This document shows positions 1 to 5,612 of a stretch of DNA of 6,155 nucleotides, in pieces. How positions within the stretch are numbered: the first letter of the stretch is position 1; each line of letters begins with the position of its first letter. The position numbers and the translations under genes were made by a program. Below the pieces are notes generated by a model. The model ran no database searches. It saw only the letters and a program-made list of their open reading frames with translations, and was not told the origin of the DNA. This DNA is from PVC group bacterium (GTDB lineage Bacteria > Verrucomicrobiota > Kiritimatiellia > SS1-B-03-39 > UBA6053): positions 1 through 6,155 of the forward strand of contig PXDP01000438.1 of the NCBI GenBank assembly GCA_003565035.1. Direction: 5' to 3'.

Positions 1-1
1 C

Positions 2-640
2 CGGGCGGAGATCGCCGCCACCAACCCGGATGTCGTTTGTTACACCGAGGTCCTGCGCGACACCCTGCCGGACCCACACGTTGTGGAGGCCGACCCTGAT
101 TACGGCTATGCCCACTCAGGCGACCGCCGGAAAGTCTGCCTGTGGAGCAAAGCCCCATGGACGGACATCGAGCGGTGCGAGCACACGGGATTGCCGGGCG
201 GGCGGTTTGTCAGCGCCGTCACCCATGGCATCCGCTTTGTCGGTGTCTGCATCCCGTGGAAGGACGCGCATGTCCGGACCGGGCGGAAAGATCGGGAGCC
301 CTGGCAGGATCATCTTGATTACTGCGCGGCCCTGGCCCCGATCCTGAGAGAATATGCGTTGGCACCTGAGCCCCTCTGCGTTCTGGGCGATTTCAACCAG
401 CGCCTTCCCCGGAAGGGACAGCCCCAGCGGGTGGCGGATGCGCTGACCGCCGTTTGGCCCGGTTCAGTACGGGTGGTGACCGCCGGGAAGCTCGATCCCG
501 AAGGCAGGTTGCTGATCGATCACATTGCGCTGAGTCGTTCTCTGGTTCCTGGCGGGGTGCAGGTCCTGCCCAAGACCACGGAGGACGGGCTTCGGCTTTC
601 CGATCACGTGGGAGTGGCGGTGGAATTTGATACTGGATGA
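2..640 (+). CDS. EEP-family (endonuclease/exonuclease/phosphatase) hydrolase, 5' truncated by window edge
   Basis: The frame is open from base 2 to a TGA at 638-640 and gives 212 residues, so the start lies outside the window. Family motifs are visible. The metal-binding glutamate of the N-terminal motif is likely E16 in VVCYTEV. The GDFNQ motif is at residues 129-133 and holds the catalytic Asp/Asn pair. IDH is at about 172-174 and the terminal SDHVGV at about 200-205 supplies the active-site Asp-His. Members of this family (DNase I, ExoIII and phosphatase-like) use a divalent metal to hydrolyse phosphodiester or phosphomonoester bonds; the substrate cannot be told from this sequence. Only the first strand, usually carrying a TWN-type motif, seems to be missing, perhaps 15-40 residues. 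No signal peptide can be judged. The ATG at base 83 is internal, because conserved sequence lies upstream of it. The gene converges on the minus-strand operon at 693-1563. The family call is secure; the specific function is unknown. Confidence -1.
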   Translation, partial: RAEIAATNPDVVCYTEVLRDTLPDPHVVEADPDYGYAHSGDRRKVCLWSKAPWTDIERCEHTGLPGGRFVSAVTHGIRFVGVCIPWKDAHVRTGRKDREPWQDHLDYCAALAPILREYALAPEPLCVLGDFNQRLPRKGQPQRVADALTAVWPGSVRVVTAGKLDPEGRLLIDHIALSRSLVPGGVQVLPKTTEDGLRLSDHVGVAVEFDTG

Positions 641-692
641 AGGGGGTGAGCGAACACCTGCTTTCTTCCCAGATACGTTGACCCTATTATTA
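641..692. other. Short convergent intergenic gap with a weak hairpin
   Basis: This is the gap between the stops of the EEP gene and the minus-strand operon. A small inverted repeat, GGTG at 645-648 and CACC at 655-658 with a six-base loop, is followed by the T-rich run CTTTCTT at 661-667. It could act as a weak terminator for the EEP gene, but a four-pair stem is marginal. No good terminator for the minus-strand operon is visible in the gap. Confidence -1.
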
Positions 693-818
693 CTATCTTT
701 TATTTCGCTGGATCATCCATATAATAAACCAAACCGTAAAAAAAAGGCCCAACCATATTGGAATGCTTGGTGTATTTCCACTCAGCAGATCCCGCCAGAA
801 TTGAACTAAACTATTCAT
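693..818 (-). CDS. Small single-pass membrane protein, 41 aa
   Basis: This short minus-strand frame runs from ATG at 816-818 to TAG at 693-695. It begins MNSLVQFWRDLL, then has a hydrophobic segment at about residues 18-36 (IPIWLGLFFTVWFIIWMI) and ends in the basic tail QRNKR. That fits one transmembrane helix with the C-terminus in the cytoplasm, preceded by a short amphipathic helix. A Shine-Dalgarno AAGGA (complement of 826-830) lies seven bases before the ATG, which is the main reason to believe it. It starts 28 bases after the DUF4190-like gene and is the last gene of a three-gene operon. A longer frame extends upstream to base 929 but overlaps the DUF4190-like gene and lacks this ribosome site. 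I do not recognise the family. The size and topology resemble small regulatory or accessory membrane proteins, which is inference only. Confidence -1.
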   Translation of the reverse strand: MNSLVQFWRDLLSGNTPSIPIWLGLFFTVWFIIWMIQRNKR

Positions 819-825
819 GTCATCA

Positions 826-830
826 TCCTT
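826..830 (-). promoter_or_regulatory. Ribosome binding site of the 41-aa membrane protein
   Basis: The minus strand reads AAGGA here, seven bases upstream of the ATG at 818. It decides the start, since the same frame stays open further upstream into the preceding gene, and it supports translation of this very short gene. Confidence -1.
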
Positions 831-846
831 TATAACCCGAAAGCTT

Positions 847-1161
847 TTAATTGAAAAATGTATCAAAGATGTGTTGAGCCAGGCCCGGCCATGAATCCAC
901 AGGGGTGCTGAACTCCACATAGGTGCCACTTCCGCTCATAACATACAGCAGAGTAATGCCTGCCACGATGGCTCCACACCAGATCCCGGTCAGGGCCAAC
1001 TTTATTCCCGCGCCGTTCCCTTTTTCAATCTGACTTTTTGCATAGAAGCCGGATCCCACAGCGCCAAGGCCGGAAAGCACGCCGAATACAAAAAACCCCA
1101 GTATGGCCAGTCCGACACTGATTATTGCGGCATTATGAATGTGGACCTTATTATCATTCAT
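847..1161 (-). CDS. DUF4190-like two-helix membrane protein, 104 aa
   Basis: The protein has two hydrophobic segments, at about residues 10-36 (rich in Gly/Ala, AAIISVGLAILGFFVFGVL onward) and 53-75 (IKLALTGIWCGAIVAGITLL). The polar linker between them reads GFYAKSQIEKGNGAGIK. This pattern of glycine-rich helix, short polar loop with a basic Gln-Ile/Lys-Gly stretch, then a second glycine-rich helix is characteristic of DUF4190-type membrane proteins, whose function is unknown. After the second helix comes a tail of about 28 residues ending FDTFFN. The start ATG at 1159-1161 has a strong AAGGAGG site (complement of 1171-1177) nine bases upstream. A nearer ATG at 1166-1168 opens only four codons. 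The gene starts 33 bases after the lipoprotein stop and is followed 28 bases later by the 41-residue membrane protein, so the three are probably one transcript. The membrane location is secure; the family assignment is by pattern and moderately sure. Confidence -1.
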   Translation of the reverse strand: MNDNKVHIHNAAIISVGLAILGFFVFGVLSGLGAVGSGFYAKSQIEKGNGAGIKLALTGIWCGAIVAGITLLYVMSGSGTYVEFSTPVDSWPGLAQHIFDTFFN

Positions 1162-1194
1162 CGTTCATTCCCTCCTTTATTGTTGAGTACACGT

Positions 1195-1563
1195 TTATCG
1201 TTTTATGACGACCCATCTGCCACCTTGTTTTTCGGAAAGTAACCCTTCAACCACGTAGGTCCCTGAAATCATTTTACCTTCAATTTCTCCCATCCACACG
1301 ATTCTCCCCAGAAACGAATCAGATGTGGTAAAACGGATATTCTTTCCGTCACGTTTTGCATTAAGTCGCCCTCCTCCATGCAGTGGGGGACCAATCGTAA
1401 CTGTGCCGGTTAACCCCCAAGAGGTGTTTTTGTCGAAGAAAATGTTCAAACTGGCCTCCTGGCCATATGAATCATTCACCACTGTTCCCTCGTATACACC
1501 TTTGGGATCCCGGGTGCACCCACTCATAATCAGCAGTATACAAAGACAAATGGCGGTTCTCAT
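1195..1563 (-). CDS. Small lipoprotein, beta-rich, 122 aa
   Basis: From ATG at 1561-1563 the protein begins MRTAICLCILLIMSGC. This is a short basic n-region, a hydrophobic core and a lipobox (IMSGC) with the lipidated cysteine at residue 16. Residue +2 after Cys is Thr, so by the Escherichia coli sorting rule the protein would go to the outer membrane. The mature part of about 107 residues alternates hydrophobic and polar residues with many Gly turns (GVYEGTV, WGLTGTVTIG, GEIEGKMISGTYVVEG, GGRWVVIKR), suggesting a small beta barrel or calycin-like fold; that is inference. A TTG at 1579-1581 would add six residues, but GAGGAG (complement of 1570-1575) lies inside that extension and exactly six bases before the ATG, so the ATG is chosen. 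This is the first gene of the three-gene envelope operon. I do not recognise a named family. Confidence -1.
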   Translation of the reverse strand: MRTAICLCILLIMSGCTRDPKGVYEGTVVNDSYGQEASLNIFFDKNTSWGLTGTVTIGPPLHGGGRLNAKRDGKNIRFTTSDSFLGRIVWMGEIEGKMISGTYVVEGLLSEKQGGRWVVIKR

Positions 1564-1569
1564 AACTTT

Positions 1570-1575
1570 CTCCTC
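1570..1575 (-). promoter_or_regulatory. Ribosome binding site of the lipoprotein gene
   Basis: The minus strand reads GAGGAG, six bases before the ATG at 1563. This favours that ATG over the upstream TTG at 1581, whose reading would place the ribosome site inside the coding sequence. Confidence -1.
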
Positions 1576-1655
1576 GTTCAAACTTTAGGGATTTTTCTGC
1601 ATTTGTTCGTCTGTCTGTCGAATTCCAAAGGGCTCACTTCGTATCTTAATCGGCG

Positions 1656-1684
1656 ATAATAGCATTAGCCTTCGCCTGTGATAA
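1656..1684 (-). promoter_or_regulatory. Probable sigma-70 promoter of the lipoprotein operon
   Basis: On the minus strand a -35-like TTATCA (complement of 1679-1684) is separated by exactly 17 bases from a -10 TATTAT (complement of 1656-1661). The -10 is preceded by TGC, giving an extended -10 element. The predicted transcript would start near base 1649 and have a leader of about 85 bases before the lipoprotein ATG. The match is good by eye but untested. Confidence -1.
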
Positions 1685-1687
1685 CCA

Positions 1688-1715
1688 TTGCAGCACCCTG
1701 CCGTCAACCTCTAAT
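1688..1715 (+). promoter_or_regulatory. Possible promoter of the XRE regulator
   Basis: TTGCAG at 1688-1693 and TCTAAT at 1710-1715 are 16 bases apart. The -10 matches consensus at five of six positions and the -35 only at three. The predicted transcription start would fall near 1722, inside the palindrome at 1716-1729, an arrangement typical of autorepression. It lies back to back with the minus-strand promoter at 1656-1684. This is an inference from pattern matching. Confidence -1.
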
Positions 1716-1729
1716 GTGACTATTGTCAC
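1716..1729. promoter_or_regulatory. Palindromic candidate operator GTGAC-N4-GTCAC
   Basis: The sequence GTGACTATTGTCAC is a perfect five-base inverted repeat with a four-base AT-rich spacer, a form typical of dimeric helix-turn-helix sites. It abuts the candidate -10 of the XRE gene and lies about 31 bases upstream of the -35 of the divergent operon. It could therefore serve as the regulator's own operator. I saw no second intact copy in the window. Confidence -1.
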
Positions 1730-1766
1730 GTCTGTTTTGACCCTTCGTTCATGCGATGATGCGCGA

Positions 1767-2012
1767 ATGACAGAACACGAAGAGATTTCACGCTGGATAG
1801 GGGAGTCGATACGGAGTCGGCGGGTCGAACTGGGGTTGAGTCATGAGCAGCTCGCGGTGAAGGCTGGGCTGGATCGATCAACCGTGTCGCTTTATGAATC
1901 GGGGAAGCGGGTGCCGACAATCCCCTCCGCCCTGCGGGTGGCAGCCGCCCTGGATGTTCGGCTGTCGGATATGATCGCCGAGTTGGAGAAGCTGCCCTTC
2001 AAGTGGAAATGA
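1767..2012 (+). CDS. XRE/Cro-family helix-turn-helix regulator, 81 aa
   Basis: The protein is essentially one HTH_3 (Cro/C1-type) DNA-binding domain, at about residues 14-73. Motifs are RSRRVELGLSHEQLA (helices 1-2), then the recognition region with AGLDRSTVSLYESGKR (residues 33-48), then PTIPSALRVAAALDVRLSDM, the usual fourth and fifth helices. It probably binds DNA as a dimer in the cytoplasm and represses or activates nearby promoters. It resembles small phage-type repressors and restriction-modification controller proteins in size, but no restriction genes are present. The start is set at ATG 1767 because the domain begins soon after it. A GTG at 1716 would add 17 residues and place the palindromic operator inside the gene. 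No clear Shine-Dalgarno precedes the ATG. The gene is divergent from the lipoprotein operon, whose regulation is its most likely job besides its own; this is inference. The domain call is secure. Confidence -1.
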   Translation: MTEHEEISRWIGESIRSRRVELGLSHEQLAVKAGLDRSTVSLYESGKRVPTIPSALRVAAALDVRLSDMIAELEKLPFKWK

Positions 2013-2290
2013 AAGCGGCGGGGCTAAAATTAGGGCCTAAAAACGAGTATGCCACTCAGAAGCCCATACGGACCCGTAGAAGCCATTCTTTTTCTGGGGC
2101 CATACCACTAGGGTAAAGTCATAAAAACCTGTCAGTCGCGTAATTAAGTGGTCTAAACGAGGACTGTGGGTTCTGGGCCACCCACCAGCTGGTCCTAAGC
2201 TTAAACCGCGCACAATCGTCGGTCCCGACTCGACCCCGGCAATCTGCGGCCTGTGTGTAAGTCCCCGGGTGCTCATCACGAACTTTGAAG
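2013..2290. other. Intergenic region with inverted repeats, no convincing gene
   Basis: This gap lies between the XRE and CIA30 genes. It contains the near-palindrome TTAGG-G-CCTAA soon after the XRE stop. A larger potential hairpin, at about 2160-2195, has outer arms GGAC and GTCC and inner arms GTGGGT and ACCCAC around an eight-base loop. A small stem GTCGG-TC-CCGAC lies at about 2218-2229. A minus-strand frame of 79-80 codons (stop near 2037, start GTG 2279 or ATG 2276) spans the gap but has no visible Shine-Dalgarno. I found no clear promoter for the CIA30 gene by eye. Confidence -1.
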
Positions 2291-3091
2291 ATGAAACTCA
2301 CAATGCTGCTCCCCATGACCTCGCTCCTATCAACCTCTGTTATGGCTCTCGGACCCGCCTCCCCCGATTGGTACGCTGTGAACGACGGGGTGATGGGCGG
2401 ACGGTCCGCCGGGTCGGCCATTCCGCTTGACGACGGGGTGATCCGGTTTGAGGGCACCCTCTCCCTGGAGAACAACGGCGGCTTTGCCAGCATCCGTGCG
2501 GACAGCCCGGAATTCGCGTTTGACCAAGACGGCCAGATCGTGCTTCGGGTGCGGGGCGATGGCCGGGCCTACACCCTGGATCTGCGGACGGCCCGGCGAC
2601 AGGGGGCCTTCTCCTACAAACAGGCGTTTGAAACCAAGGCGGATGAGATCACGGACATCCGTCTGCCCCTCTCCCGATTCCGAGCCACCGCCTTCGGCAG
2701 GCAAATGCCGGTCGCCACGCCCCTAGATCCGGCAAAAGTGGTGTCGCTGGGATTCATGCTGGCGGACGGGCAGCCAGGGGCTTTTCGCCTGGATGTGCTG
2801 GCCATCGGCTTCGAACCCACGGCCATCCCCCTTGCCGATACACCAGCAGGACTGATTGACCTGGCGATCCACCACGGGGTCCCGCTGTTCAACCGGGGGG
2901 ATGCCGATGCCTGCGCCGCCGTCTACGCCACCGCCCTTCATGCCCTGATCCTCATGCCCGACACGATGGTCCCGCCGGAGGTCAAAGCACGAATCGTGGA
3001 GGATATCCGGGCCTTGGAGGGGGAAGTGAACGTTCAGACCCGGGCCTGGGGGCTTCGCCATGCTCTGGACCGGGCGCGGGCCGGGTTGTGA
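2291..3091 (+). CDS. Exported CIA30-domain protein with C-terminal helical domain, 266 aa
   Basis: Residues 1-20 form a probable signal peptide (MKLTMLLPMTSLLSTSVMALG), so the protein should be periplasmic or secreted. Residues about 25-176 carry the hallmarks of the CIA30 domain (PF08547). These are WYAVNDGVMGGRS at 27-39, GTLSLENNGGFASIR at 55-69, FSYKQAFET at 107-115 and SLGFMLADGQPGAFRLDV at 152-169. CIA30 domains have a galactose-binding-like beta-sandwich. The eukaryotic member NDUFAF1 is a complex I assembly factor, but most bacterial members have no known role. From about residue 184 a separate helical region of roughly 80 residues begins IDLAIHHGVPLFNRGDADACAAVYATAL. It resembles small helical domains fused to, or alongside, such proteins, though I cannot name it. 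ATG at 2291 is chosen over TTG 2285; only a weak GAAG precedes it. No respiratory gene is nearby, so a complex I link is not supported by context. The domain call is confident. Confidence -1.
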   Translation: MKLTMLLPMTSLLSTSVMALGPASPDWYAVNDGVMGGRSAGSAIPLDDGVIRFEGTLSLENNGGFASIRADSPEFAFDQDGQIVLRVRGDGRAYTLDLRTARRQGAFSYKQAFETKADEITDIRLPLSRFRATAFGRQMPVATPLDPAKVVSLGFMLADGQPGAFRLDVLAIGFEPTAIPLADTPAGLIDLAIHHGVPLFNRGDADACAAVYATALHALILMPDTMVPPEVKARIVEDIRALEGEVNVQTRAWGLRHALDRARAGL

Positions 3092-3189
3092 GCGCAGGCA
3101 AAGCCGAACAGGGTCAAACACTTTCTGTTTACCTCCAGCAACTCAATGGGGAGTGGGAGCGAGTCGAATACCCCCTTTCATTAGCGTGA
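3088..3189 (+). CDS. Possible 33-codon coupled frame or gene remnant after the CIA30 gene
   Basis: A GTG start at 3088-3090 overlaps the CIA30 stop as GTGA, the classic arrangement for translational coupling. The frame runs to TGA at 3187-3189 and reads as a plausible peptide, with a stretch LSVYLQQLNGEWERVEYPLSL. The codon choice looks like coding sequence rather than random triplets. No clear Shine-Dalgarno is seen, although coupled genes may not need one. It is short for a functional protein and could be the start of a gene cut off by a rearrangement near 3180-3190. I do not recognise the family and the call is tentative. Confidence -1.
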   Translation: MSAGKAEQGQTLSVYLQQLNGEWERVEYPLSLA

Positions 3190-3420
3190 CTGCCACGATG
3201 AGCGCCCATTCAATCTATTTTCACTGTTGGTGAGTCTTGGGTGATTGGAGGGCGGCCTATTCAAGTTTTTGTCCACAATAGTTGACATAAAATTGGGTAG
3301 GCTCCAAAACGTCATTCGCCTTTGCTTTTGCCCTTTGCGTATTCGACCGCACTGTTTGCACATGAACCTCGGCACTTTTTTGTGCTTGATAGAGACACCA
3401 GTGACTGCCATGAAATATCT
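3190..3420. other. Unassigned region upstream of the DUF5131 gene
   Basis: No gene can be supported here. A TTGACA at 3282-3287 and a TAAAAT at 3288-3293 are present but do not pair with partners at proper spacing, so a promoter is not clear. The ten bases GTGACTGCCA occur at 3186-3195 and again at 3401-3410, just before the DUF5131 start. Minus-strand frames in the region include a short stretch with a Cys-x2-Cys pair (RFMCKQCGRIRKG) but lack a ribosome site and overlap the real gene. Confidence -1.
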
Positions 3421-5475
3421 ATGGGTAATTTCTCTTCGATCCAGTGGACAGACACCACCTGCAACGGAACAACAGGATGCATGACCGGGTGCGAGCTGTT
3501 TGTCGTCAATCTCAGTCAGCAATTAAATGACATCGACGCGGCCATACTCGCAGAACTGCCGGAAACTCGCTGGAAAAAAGGGGATGCCAAAAAGACTAGT
3601 GAGTCCGTGTTTGACCAGAAGCGGGATAGGATGTGTGAGATGGTCAGTTCGCTGGGGGAGGGTCTGACTGACGAAAATGTCCACCACCTCTTTTCCGCCA
3701 TGCAAAGCGCGGTGAGGCCCTGCTATCGTGGAAAGCAGGATGTGGGAAAGGCGATCAGCAAACTCAAGCCCTTGGAGCCCTGTTCCATCAAAGAATTCTG
3801 CACCCGATTTCAGGCCATGCTGCCGGAAGGTCCCGGCCAACCAACGGTCAGTCAGATAGAGGAGAAACTGTATGATGTTTACCCTGAGGCCCTGGAGCGG
3901 GGTGAGCTCGCGGTCGAGGAAATCACAGAGTTAAACTCCCACCAGCTTGCCATCCTCGGAAAGGACATCGCCGAAATAGTTAAAAGCGAATTCGGACCAA
4001 ACGAGGCCAAAATATTCTCCCGTGTTCTGCACACGAACACCGCCTGTTACGCCTCCGAACTCACCAGAGTGCGCGGATTGGCTGTGAACAACCCGTTGAA
4101 GCAACTCAACCCCGGCTTTGCCAAGGAGTTTCACAAACTCGTAGAGCGTCCAGGGAAAACGATGGAGGCGGCCAAGCTCAAGGACCTGATCAACACCACC
4201 CACCCGTCAACCCCGTGGAAAGACGGTATGCCCCGGATGATCTTCTTCAGTGACATGGGCGATTCCGCCGGGAGCGCCAAGCTTTTCGACTTTCTGGAAT
4301 CAGATTGTCTGGCGGCGATGAAGAGTGAGCCGGGGCAGCGACACATCTGGCAGTGGCTGACCAAGCAGCCTCAGACCCTCTCCCGTTATGCGGAGAGGGT
4401 GGGAGGGCTCCCACCCAACGTTATCGCGATGACCACAATGACCTGTGGGGACCAAAAGAATCTGGCACGTCTCCCACGAATGAAGAAGGTCAAGGCGGAG
4501 ATGTACGGCCTGAGCCTGGAGCCGATCCGCTCTGAAATCCCTCTGGATAAACTGGACCTCACCGGAATCGACTGGGTCATCATCGGGGGAGAGAGCGGCA
4601 AGGGCGGGGACATCCCGCACTTCCACGTGGAATGGGCGTTGTCCCTGATCGAGCACTGTCGGCAGCACGGAGTGGCGGTGTTCGTTAAGCAGCTTGGCAC
4701 CAAACCCTATTACCAAGGGAAGCGGATCAAATTGAAAGATAAACATGGCGGTGACTGGGACGAATGGCTGGCCCACCCGGCCCTGAAGGATCTGGACCTG
4801 CATATCCGGGAGTTCCCCACCAAGTTTTATGAATACCGTCCCATCACCGCCCCATTCACGGCAAACCGTCCGGCGGGTGTGAAGCGAGCACCAAAGGTGC
4901 CTGCGCTGTCCGAAGTGGAAAGGGCGCGATTTAAAGAGCTGCGGGGAATCGTATCCAAGGCCGCGAAATCGATGGTCCTCGCGGCGGTGGCTTTGGAGGA
5001 GATCCGCCGGACAAAGCTCTATCGGGAGAAGTTCAGCACTTTTGAGGAGTATTGCAACAATGTCCACCAGATGAGCCGTCAATACGCCAGCCGTTTGATC
5101 TGCGCGGGGAAAGTGCATCGTGACCTTGAGATCTCGACCAAGGAACTCGGCGAGGCTATCCCTCTTCCGGAAAACGAACTTCAGTTGACGGTTCTACGAA
5201 AGGTAAGTTCTGATTCACAAAATCGCCTGGAGGTGTACAAAGCGGCTCTGGAGGACGTTCAGGGCGACCCCGGCAAGTTGACGGCCCGCAAGATCGAAGA
5301 GAAGGCCAGGGAAATTCTGGATGTCACCCCCACCTCCACCCTCGTGCGGCGGCCCAGCCCCAGCGACAGAATCCGTGAGGCCCGTGGTCTTCTCCGGCAG
5401 TTAAGGGAACAACTGGAATCCGGGCAACAAAGTGATGAGATTCTGGGCCAGTTGGAAACTTTGTTGGGCGACTAA
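3421..5475 (+). CDS. DUF5131 (phage Gp37/Gp68-like) protein with split Cys motif and C-terminal DNA-binding-like domain, 684 aa
   Basis: The DUF5131 (PF07505) signature runs through the protein: SSIQWTDTTCNGTTGC at 5-20, GCELF at 23-27, ACYASEL at 208-214, PRMIFFSDMGD at 271-281, HIWQWLTKQPQ at 308-318, LSLEPI at 364-369, IDWVIIGGESGKGG at 383-396 and VAVFVKQLGTKP at 418-429. Most members are roughly half this length, with the three cysteines close together (GC-x6-C-x2-CYA type). Here the CYA cysteine (C209) is about 180 residues after C20/C24, separated by a mostly helical insert. Residues about 497-640 form a second domain (KSMVLAAVALEEIRRTKLYREKF, then TFEEYC, ASRLICAGKV, PENELQLTVLRKV, LTARKIEEK). 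It resembles domains of plasmid and phage DNA-binding proteins. The last 35 residues look like a coiled coil. The biochemical function of DUF5131 is unknown; the cysteines suggest metal or Fe-S binding. ATG 3421 matches the usual family N-terminus, though no good Shine-Dalgarno precedes it; a TTG at 3322 would add 33 unconserved residues. The frame is intact. Confidence -1.
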   Translation: MGNFSSIQWTDTTCNGTTGCMTGCELFVVNLSQQLNDIDAAILAELPETRWKKGDAKKTSESVFDQKRDRMCEMVSSLGEGLTDENVHHLFSAMQSAVRPCYRGKQDVGKAISKLKPLEPCSIKEFCTRFQAMLPEGPGQPTVSQIEEKLYDVYPEALERGELAVEEITELNSHQLAILGKDIAEIVKSEFGPNEAKIFSRVLHTNTACYASELTRVRGLAVNNPLKQLNPGFAKEFHKLVERPGKTMEAAKLKDLINTTHPSTPWKDGMPRMIFFSDMGDSAGSAKLFDFLESDCLAAMKSEPGQRHIWQWLTKQPQTLSRYAERVGGLPPNVIAMTTMTCGDQKNLARLPRMKKVKAEMYGLSLEPIRSEIPLDKLDLTGIDWVIIGGESGKGGDIPHFHVEWALSLIEHCRQHGVAVFVKQLGTKPYYQGKRIKLKDKHGGDWDEWLAHPALKDLDLHIREFPTKFYEYRPITAPFTANRPAGVKRAPKVPALSEVERARFKELRGIVSKAAKSMVLAAVALEEIRRTKLYREKFSTFEEYCNNVHQMSRQYASRLICAGKVHRDLEISTKELGEAIPLPENELQLTVLRKVSSDSQNRLEVYKAALEDVQGDPGKLTARKIEEKAREILDVTPTSTLVRRPSPSDRIREARGLLRQLREQLESGQQSDEILGQLETLLGD

Positions 5476-5565
5476 AGCAAACCGCCACACCAGCTTTGAT
5501 CGGTGCTGGCTGAGGGGGCATACGAGCCTAAATCTCAGTCTCGTGGAGCCCTTAAGGGATGCGGT

Positions 5566-5603
5566 GCCTCTCGCGGGTGATCGAGGCTTGTAGACTTTTT
5601 TTT
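5566..5603 (+). terminator. Weak terminator-like hairpin with T-run
   Basis: GCCTC at 5566-5570 pairs with GAGGC at 5583-5587 around a 12-base loop, and eight Ts follow at 5596-5603. The eight-base gap between stem and T-run makes it a poor intrinsic terminator, so it may only assist the element downstream. Confidence -1.
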
Positions 5604-5612
5604 CTGGGATTG

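Noticed and set aside
627..809. Plus-strand 60-codon frame after the EEP gene
   Set aside because: It overlaps the well-supported 41-residue minus-strand gene and its product shows no protein-like features.
1195..1581. Longer lipoprotein start at TTG 1581
   Set aside because: It would put the GAGGAG ribosome site inside the gene, while ATG 1563 has that site at ideal spacing and gives a standard lipoprotein signal.
1716..1766. GTG 1716 as start of the XRE regulator
   Set aside because: The extra 17 residues are not part of the HTH fold, and the GTG is part of the palindrome that more likely acts as operator.
2160..2260. A tRNA-like gene or integrase attachment site in the gap before CIA30
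   Set aside because: Stems GTGGGT/ACCCAC and GTCGG/CCGAC exist, but there is no cloverleaf, no proper T-arm sequence and no CCA-end acceptor stem.
2119..2704. Two minus-strand frames of 124 codons over the CIA30 gene
   Set aside because: The CIA30 protein on the plus strand has a signal peptide and diagnostic motifs; the antisense frames are by-products of GC-rich coding sequence.
640..3420. Integron gene-cassette array
   Set aside because: The mix of small unrelated genes suggested it, but no attC sites with matching core sequences were found between the genes, and gene orientations differ.
3181..3522. Minus-strand frame with a zinc-ribbon-like Cys-x2-Cys pair (RFMCKQCG)
   Set aside because: Only one Cys pair is present, there is no Shine-Dalgarno before the plausible ATG at 3411, and the frame runs antisense over the conserved start of the DUF5131 gene.
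4300..5118. A 272-codon minus-strand open frame
   Set aside because: It lies wholly inside the DUF5131 gene, has no family motifs, and mirrors the codon structure of the plus-strand gene, which has many conserved motifs in the same interval.
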